Below are positions 58,949 through 64,000 of a stretch of 64,000 nt of DNA, piece after piece (position 1 is the stretch's first letter; every line of letters starts with the position of its first letter). This stretch comes from JAICLK01 sp963742655 (lineage in GTDB: Bacteria; Patescibacteriota; Saccharimonadia; Saccharimonadales; UBA4665). Under the pieces are notes generated by a model, which worked only from the letters and a program-made list of their open reading frames with translations, had not been told where the DNA came from and did not search any database. The stretch covers positions 62,001 through 126,000 of the forward strand of contig CAVUMM010000008.1 in assembly GCA_963742655.1 (NCBI GenBank), written 5' to 3'. Position numbers and translations under genes: made by a program.

Positions 58949-60508
58949 CTATTCATCCTCCTGATAAAATGACAATAATGATTGAGTTATATCCGGGCGT
59001 CGTAGTCTCGGCAGGATTTTTTGTCTGAAAATCTGAGCAACTCGACTTCCGGTGACTCCATAAATCGAACCAATATCTGCAAATGTGCGAGGCACCCCAT
59101 CTGTATAGCCAAAATGTAACAGCGCCATTTCTTTATCGCGTTCTTCCAGTATGCCGAGCGCTGCTTTTACCCGATCTGCACGTTCGTTGCGATATGCCGC
59201 TTCAAAAGGATCTATAGCATCGACATCTTCAATAAGTTCTGCAAAGGACGTCACTTCCGCCTCGCCAACAACAATTTCTAGCGAATGCGGTTCCATGGCG
59301 GCGACCGATTCCAAGTCAGCAACTTTTTCGGGAGTCTCATCAAGTTCAGTGGCAACTTCATCCGGAGATGGCTCGCGGTCTAAATCGTTCAAAAGCTCGC
59401 GCTTTGTTTTCAGTAATTTTTTTATTGCCTCGGCAACATGTTCCGGAACCCTAATTGTGCGTGCCTGATTATAGACGGCTTCCTGGCACGCTTTTCGAAT
59501 CCACTTGGTCGCGTACGTACTGAATTTGTACCCTTTTGCATAATCAAACTTTTCTACGGCATGCCACATGCCTAAATTTCCTTCTTGGATCAAATCTGAC
59601 AAGCTGATACCGCGTCCGACGTATCGTTTGGCTATCGATACGACCAAAGCTAAATTAGCTTCCATTAATTGGGCCGTGGCACGTTTGCCGTCGGCAACCA
59701 ATAGGGCATACTCTGCCGGGCTCCATTTGAGATTGCTTACCGCAGTAACATGCCGTCCGGCAGGTAGTTCTTCTGCGTACACGCCAGCTTCGATTCGCCG
59801 GGCCAGCATGACTTCGCCCTCGGCATTTAACAGAGGTTCCCTAAATTCGCTCGTATATGCGGTAACAAGATCTGTCGTTATTCCCTTATCGTCACTGTGC
59901 TGGTGTGCGAGCGGATCTTCACCTGATTCGTCTTCGGTTTCCAAAAGATTTGTTGGCATAATCTTATCAGGAGGAGAGGAAACTCCACGCAGCGCAAGCT
60001 CGATGGCGCTTAATACGGTTTCGGCACTCAAGCTTTTGGGTTTGAATGTATTGGTCGGACCCTGTTCAGGCGGTGCGGCCGGATCGATGCGGCGCCGATG
60101 CTCGGCAACCGATAGTTCGCTGAAACAGCGTACGATGACGACTTCGTCAATGACTTGACCGTCAAATTCATGGTGCGTCGTGGTGTAGGTGAGGATGTCG
60201 GTGTTTTTTGCTACGCTCCAGGCGGATATTGTTGCAGTGCTACGAAGTGTCGGAGCGTCTGGCAAAGAGAAGGCCGCCGGTTCTACCGCAACAATCGCTT
60301 TTTCACTATCCGGCGAAGTTTGTTTGATCGCGTCGAATACGATGGCAAATCGCCAAGGGTCCATTTCCGCCCACAGGTTTTCGGCGGTTGCGGCCTCATG
60401 ATCGATTATTTCCATTGCCGGAGGAGCTACTCCGGGTCCGGCAGTGAGCATCAAATGCTGAGATTCAGCGATGAAGGGTAATGCGAAGGCGGCGCTTAAG
60501 TCTTCCAT
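58949..60508 (-). CDS. Sigma-70 factor (RpoD-like) with novel N-terminal region
   Basis: 519 residues. Residues 1-205 match nothing that I know. Region 1.2 follows (AYTSEFREPLLNAEGEVMLA). Region 2 is strong: NLALVVSIAKRYVGRGISLS, DLIQEGNLGMWHAVEKFDYA, KFSTYATKWIRKACQEAVYN. Region 3 is RTIRVPEHVAEAIKKLLKTK and region 4 TFADIGSIYGVTGSRVAQIF. It should recognise standard -10/-35 promoters. It may be the main sigma factor or a group 2 relative. A promoter (TATGAT near 60572-60567) lies in front. It is co-transcribed with the GNAT-like sigma gene. Confidence 0.87.
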   Translation of the reverse strand: MEDLSAAFALPFIAESQHLMLTAGPGVAPPAMEIIDHEAATAENLWAEMDPWRFAIVFDAIKQTSPDSEKAIVAVEPAAFSLPDAPTLRSTATISAWSVAKNTDILTYTTTHHEFDGQVIDEVVIVRCFSELSVAEHRRRIDPAAPPEQGPTNTFKPKSLSAETVLSAIELALRGVSSPPDKIMPTNLLETEDESGEDPLAHQHSDDKGITTDLVTAYTSEFREPLLNAEGEVMLARRIEAGVYAEELPAGRHVTAVSNLKWSPAEYALLVADGKRATAQLMEANLALVVSIAKRYVGRGISLSDLIQEGNLGMWHAVEKFDYAKGYKFSTYATKWIRKACQEAVYNQARTIRVPEHVAEAIKKLLKTKRELLNDLDREPSPDEVATELDETPEKVADLESVAAMEPHSLEIVVGEAEVTSFAELIEDVDAIDPFEAAYRNERADRVKAALGILEERDKEMALLHFGYTDGVPRTFADIGSIYGVTGSRVAQIFRQKILPRLRRPDITQSLLSFYQEDE

Positions 60509-60616
60509 AGCCTTTTCCTTACGTTGTCAACGGACAGCGTGCGCCTCCTTGCGATTCTATAATTATCATACCATATTGGGATAGAATGGCAAGGATAATC
60601 ATTCTGCTCCTATTTT

Positions 60617-60692
60617 GTCATTCCAGCGCAGGCTGGAATCCAGTCAATAAGGAATTCCTAATATACTAGATTCCAGCCTGTGCTGGGATGAC
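60617..60692. repeat. GTCATTCC palindromic repeat between sigma genes
   Basis: GTCATTCCAGCGCAGGCTGG at the left, GGGATGAC at the right, with the shared centre AAGGAATTCCTAATATACTA. It begins seven bases past the stop of the gene at 60699-61865 and could act as that gene's terminator hairpin. Confidence 0.7.
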
Positions 60693-60698
60693 CGGCTA

Positions 60699-61865
60699 CT
60701 ATTCATCATACAATTGCAGCAAGCGTGAAAGTTCTTCTCCGGCCCGTTCGCGCAGCCTTTTCCGTGCGGTTTGTTCCATCTTTTTGACGGAATCCGGCGT
60801 ACTGCCGACAGCCACTGCCAGTTCGCCGTGCGTCATGTGCGAACCTTCGGGCGTCAGTCGCGCAAACATGATTTTCCGCTGCAGGGGTTGCAGCCGAGCT
60901 AGGTAAAACGCGCGAACCAGCCCATCATGCGCCAATGATCGGATCACCGCGTTGATGCCGTGGACTTCCGCGGCTGGCGCTACCCGCATGGCCCAATAAT
61001 CCAAAGCTTCCGCTTCGGTCAGATTGTCGGCAATAACCGATAATGAAACTTGTTCGGCAACTTTTAAAACCCTGATTCTATCGATGTCAATCGTATTTGC
61101 CTGGCGCCACCGTTTGGGATCTTTTTTGCTGGCGGCTTCTTTGGCTACCCACGTGTTATGGATTGCCACCAATTCAATGTCGGACGGTGCGCGCCCTTCG
61201 CGCATCACAAAATCTTTGATTTCCGCCCGCAATTGCCGCTGTTGCGCCGCCGGATGCGAACCGTAACTGATAGGCCCGCGCATCTGGCGCAAGTAATCTA
61301 TAATGCCGTTTTTGATGGAAGTTGCCGCATAGGTAGAAAATTCATAACCGCTCAACGGGTCGTATGACCGCACGGCCAAGAACAATTTCAGATCGCCGGT
61401 GGCAATGAGATCTTCGAAATGGTCATACGCGGTGCCTTCACGCCCGAGCCGCGCAAACTGTTTGATAACGATATAACGTACCAGGCCCAAATTATTTTTG
61501 TACAGGTCTACTTGCGCCTGGAAACCTGTCTGTGCGGTAAGTTGTAATGCTGGATCGGACGTTCCGGCCGGCAGCCGCGCAAGTTGCTTTTCGGCGACAA
61601 TTCCAGCCTGAATTTTTAATGATAAATCTATGACTTGATCAGAATCCAGGTCGCTCGCTTCTAAATCGATGTCTTCTACATCTGATTCTTGGGGTGGAGG
61701 GTGGCCAATCGGCCCGTCGCGGGCATTTTCTAAATATTCTTGGGTCTCGTCTGTGAAAGTTTCCGTATCGAGTTGCGGAACCGGCGCGCCACCATTTGAT
61801 AAAAGCGAATAGACGGGTTGGTCACCAGGACCAAATAAATCCTCGTGATAGAGTTCAGCAGCCAT
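60699..61865 (-). CDS. Divergent sigma-70-family factor
   Basis: 388 residues. An acidic N-terminal region (1-100) precedes region 2 (NNLGLVRYIVIKQFARLGRE, FEDLIATGDLKLFLAVRSYD, YEFSTYAATSIKNGIIDYLR with QM). A region 3-like part and region 4 (LQPLQRKIMFARLTPEGSHM, THGELAVAVGSTPDSVKKME) follow. The D-L-I-x-x-G and F-S-T-Y-A landmarks are clear. It resembles SigB/SigF/FliA-class factors more than RpoD in region 2. The ATG at 61865 is preferred to the GTG at 61877. It is the first of three sigma genes in a row. Confidence 0.82.
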   Translation of the reverse strand: MAAELYHEDLFGPGDQPVYSLLSNGGAPVPQLDTETFTDETQEYLENARDGPIGHPPPQESDVEDIDLEASDLDSDQVIDLSLKIQAGIVAEKQLARLPAGTSDPALQLTAQTGFQAQVDLYKNNLGLVRYIVIKQFARLGREGTAYDHFEDLIATGDLKLFLAVRSYDPLSGYEFSTYAATSIKNGIIDYLRQMRGPISYGSHPAAQQRQLRAEIKDFVMREGRAPSDIELVAIHNTWVAKEAASKKDPKRWRQANTIDIDRIRVLKVAEQVSLSVIADNLTEAEALDYWAMRVAPAAEVHGINAVIRSLAHDGLVRAFYLARLQPLQRKIMFARLTPEGSHMTHGELAVAVGSTPDSVKKMEQTARKRLRERAGEELSRLLQLYDE

Positions 61866-61982
61866 CTTCGCCCCCACTTGTTGATGTTCACGCGCGGCGT
61901 TTACCTCCCGCAGCGTCTACTGATATAATACAATGAGAAATTATAGAAAACAAGGGGCCTGACCCCTGTAAGCATAAGCAAT

Positions 61983-63092
61983 ATGACCAAAGTATTCGTC
62001 GGTTTAAGCGGCGGTGTTGACTCGTCGGTAACGGCCGCTCTGTTGAAAGAGCAGGGCTATGACGTCACGGGCGTGTACATGAAAAATTGGAGCCAGGACC
62101 TACCGGGAATGGTTTGCCCGTGGAAACAGGATTACCAAGACGCCAAGCGCGTGGCCGTTCATTTGGGTATTCCGTTTAAAATGTACGATTTCGAAGCGGA
62201 ATATCGCCACTTGGTGGTGGATTATATGATTGCCGAATATCGGGCGGGCCGCACACCGAATCCGGACATCATGTGCAACCAAGAGGTGAAGTTTAAGCTT
62301 TTTCTAGAAACGGCTTTGGCGGACGGGGCGGATATGATTGCCACCGGTCACTATGCTCGGATAGTAGCTAGTAGTTCGGAGTTAGTAGCTGGCAGAAGCG
62401 ACCCCCCAGCTACTAGCTACCAGCTACCAACTACTGCTTTATTTGCCGGTTTGGATAAAGAAAAAGACCAATCGTATTTTCTGTACAGGGTTTCGGGGTC
62501 TGCGCTGGCACGCAGCCTGATGCCGATCGGGGAATACCACAAATCCGAAGTTCGTGCGATGGCTCGGAAATTCGAGTTGTCGACAGCAGATAAAAAAGAC
62601 AGCCAGGGAATTTGTTTTGTAGGTAAAGTCGGTATCAAAGACTTTTTACTGCACGAGATCGGGCCACAGCCGCACGGTGCAATTATCGACCAGCACGGTA
62701 AAGTAATTGGCGAACACGACGGCGCATTATTTTACACCATCGGCCAACGTCACGGCTTGCAAGTCGGCGGCGGCTTACCGTTTTACGTGACCGGCAAAGA
62801 TATGGACAAAAATATCGTATACGTCACGACCGACCTGCAGGATGATAACCTGTGGAGCAAACAGTTGCGCTTAACCAACATGCATTGGATTAATGGAGAG
62901 CCCGCGACCGGTAAAAATCTGCAGGTACGCAGTCGCTACCGCGCGCCGCTGGTGCCAGTCACTGCTATCGAAAAACAAAGTAATGATACGTGGCGGCTTA
63001 CATTAGCCGAAGACATTCGCGCTGTCACCCCTGGACAGTCGGCGGTGGTTTATGACGGCGAACACTGCCTCGGCGGCGGCATCGTAGCGTAG
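61983..63092 (+). CDS. mnmA: tRNA-specific 2-thiouridylase MnmA with palindromic insert
   Basis: 369 residues. The PP-loop is LSGGVDSSV (8-16), the catalytic cysteines are C98 (NPDIMCNQEV) and C211 (DSQGICFVG), and QRHGLQVGGGLPFYV lies in the C-terminal part. It adds sulfur to U34 of tRNA-Lys, -Glu and -Gln, probably fed by the cysteine desulfurase at 36746-37894. Between HYAR (123-126) and GLDKEKDQSYFLYR it has about 15 more residues than usual, encoded by an in-frame inverted repeat (62363-62435). TATAAT near 61923 and a small hairpin (AGGGGCCTGACCCCT) lie in the leader. Confidence 0.95.
   Translation: MTKVFVGLSGGVDSSVTAALLKEQGYDVTGVYMKNWSQDLPGMVCPWKQDYQDAKRVAVHLGIPFKMYDFEAEYRHLVVDYMIAEYRAGRTPNPDIMCNQEVKFKLFLETALADGADMIATGHYARIVASSSELVAGRSDPPATSYQLPTTALFAGLDKEKDQSYFLYRVSGSALARSLMPIGEYHKSEVRAMARKFELSTADKKDSQGICFVGKVGIKDFLLHEIGPQPHGAIIDQHGKVIGEHDGALFYTIGQRHGLQVGGGLPFYVTGKDMDKNIVYVTTDLQDDNLWSKQLRLTNMHWINGEPATGKNLQVRSRYRAPLVPVTAIEKQSNDTWRLTLAEDIRAVTPGQSAVVYDGEHCLGGGIVA
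62363..62435. repeat. Inverted repeat inside the mnmA coding sequence
   Basis: Arms 62363-62392 and 62406-62435 are reverse complements at 24 of 30 positions. The words TAGCTAC, TAGCTGG and AACTACT are the same as in the alpha-gamma spacer repeat at 43347-43452. The insert keeps the mnmA frame and encodes a Ser/Pro/Thr-rich loop. Confidence 0.7.
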
Positions 63093-63185
63093 TATATTGT
63101 ATAGTTGCATTACTTTTGTATGGAATTGCTAAAATTACAAATATTATGTACGATACCTTTATGATAACTGTGCGGAGTATGGTAT

Positions 63186-64000
63186 ATGTTCAGGCGACGC
63201 GAACAAGCTGAAGGGTTGCCATTGCCTGGTGTTGCTGGCATTGCGGCAGGAATGGCGCGACAGGCCCACGCTGCGTATCAGGACCATGTGACCGGCGAAG
63301 AAGTTCAGGCGGCTTTAGAGCTCACCTTTGCTGAAAGAATACAAGGTGGGCCCGGTCACCATGACGATGCATCTGCGGTTGCTCTACGCGATACGGCTAT
63401 GTGGATTGCCCGAGCGCAAGAAGCGCGGACGGCAAGAACTAAACGTAGAACTTGGTTTGCAGTCATTGCAGGCGGAACAGCGCTCTCACTATTAGCGGCT
63501 ACGGGCGGTGCTGCTTACTATTTTTGGCGGCATGCCGGATCGGCATTTGCGCCGAGCATTTCGCGGACTGTAGATAATCGGGTTACTATCTCCGATGCGC
63601 TTAGGAGCATGCGCCTGAGCGATGATGCCGAGATTATCACCGCAAATGGTTACGGGAAAGCGCTGGTGTCCAGCGATATCGGAACGGCATGCGTGGGCGA
63701 CCACTGTGCTGTTCGCTCGCTGCAAGAAAACTCAGGTGCGGAAATCGACAGTGATTTACTGGTCCGGTTGGCTGGCGGCTCCGTAACGCTCAATACCGTT
63801 AAAGAGCAGGGCACCGACGCTTGGTACGTTCATGCTAACGTTGACGTTGATGGGCTCAGTACTCATTTGAGCGATGAACACTACAAATCCATTGGCCCGC
63901 AGGATAGCCGAAGTGCACGGGCTTTCAGTGTATTTTTCGACTCGGACCCGCAAGGCCGCGAAGTAAAAGCCGAAGATATTGCAGCGGCCAGCTATAAGGC
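63186..64000 (+). CDS. Membrane protein, 3' end beyond the window
   Basis: An open frame of 271 codons from ATG 63186 continues past the end of the window. A cytoplasmic Ala-rich N-terminus of about 90 residues precedes one membrane helix (WFAVIAGGTALSLLAATGGA with AYYFW near residue 100-124) and an extracytoplasmic region. That region contains CVGDHC and a Ser/Asp-rich part. It resembles no family that I recognise. TATGAT near 63160 may be its -10 box. Confidence 0.6.
   Translation, partial: MFRRREQAEGLPLPGVAGIAAGMARQAHAAYQDHVTGEEVQAALELTFAERIQGGPGHHDDASAVALRDTAMWIARAQEARTARTKRRTWFAVIAGGTALSLLAATGGAAYYFWRHAGSAFAPSISRTVDNRVTISDALRSMRLSDDAEIITANGYGKALVSSDIGTACVGDHCAVRSLQENSGAEIDSDLLVRLAGGSVTLNTVKEQGTDAWYVHANVDVDGLSTHLSDEHYKSIGPQDSRSARAFSVFFDSDPQGREVKAEDIAAASYK

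Noticed and set aside
1..64000. CRISPR array
   Set aside because: No regularly spaced direct repeats with unique spacers were found; the repeats here are palindromic and irregular.

Overview
The window looks like chromosome from a Patescibacteria (CPR) bacterium, most likely Candidatus Saccharibacteria (TM7). There is no rRNA gene to prove this. The inference rests on: a family of secreted proteins with RS-I/L-x-x-SDS and QFG-I/L-N motifs that I associate with Saccharibacteria; a sortase-type LVNTG surface protein; a type IV pilus locus without a secretin; the standard genetic code (TGA is used as stop); and many promoters whose -10 box lies 6-9 bases before the ATG, suggesting leaderless mRNAs.

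Layout. 0-11.2 kb: single metabolic or accessory genes (a Hen1-like tandem methyltransferase, a second methyltransferase, an APH-type kinase, two alpha/beta hydrolases, a PadR regulator paired with a HAAS-pentapeptide protein, a DHFR-like reductase, a VOC protein) and an intact IS30-type element. 12.3-23.3 kb, minus strand: a type IV pilus locus (PilB, PilC, major pilin, minor pilins including a Cna-B-like adhesin pilin, PilM, PilN, PilO). 23.3-28 kb: a Crp-family regulator and small envelope proteins (DUF1269, DUF7144-like, K+ channel, HdeD-like); three TGTGA-N6-TCACA sites lie at class II positions in front of crp and two of these genes. 28-39 kb: tRNA-Cys, tRNA-Leu, two Nudix hydrolases, MetRS, an LVNTG surface protein, TatD, cysteine desulfurase and an NPPF methyltransferase-like protein.

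39.3-46.1 kb holds the most unusual locus, an F1-ATPase operon (delta, alpha, gamma, beta, epsilon) with intact catalytic residues. Instead of F0 a/b/c it is preceded by a secreted protein ending in a subunit-c-like hairpin without the ion-binding carboxylate, and by a b-like stalk protein. No subunit a is present. It may be an F1-driven machine that does not pump ions.

46.1-56.4 kb is rich in palindromic repeats and carries five related secreted proteins. Two are near-duplicates with signs of gene conversion, flanking a RelB/RelE-type toxin-antitoxin pair. A multiply frameshifted DUF916-like gene follows. 56.9-61.9 kb: a PKD surface protein and three adjacent sigma-70-family genes on the minus strand, one with a GNAT-like N-terminal region. 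62-64 kb: mnmA, whose coding sequence contains an in-frame palindromic repeat, and a truncated membrane-protein gene running off the end.

The cysteine desulfurase and MnmA probably cooperate in tRNA 2-thiouridine synthesis. The pilus, the LVNTG protein, the secreted family and the PKD protein together suggest a cell specialised in surface attachment.
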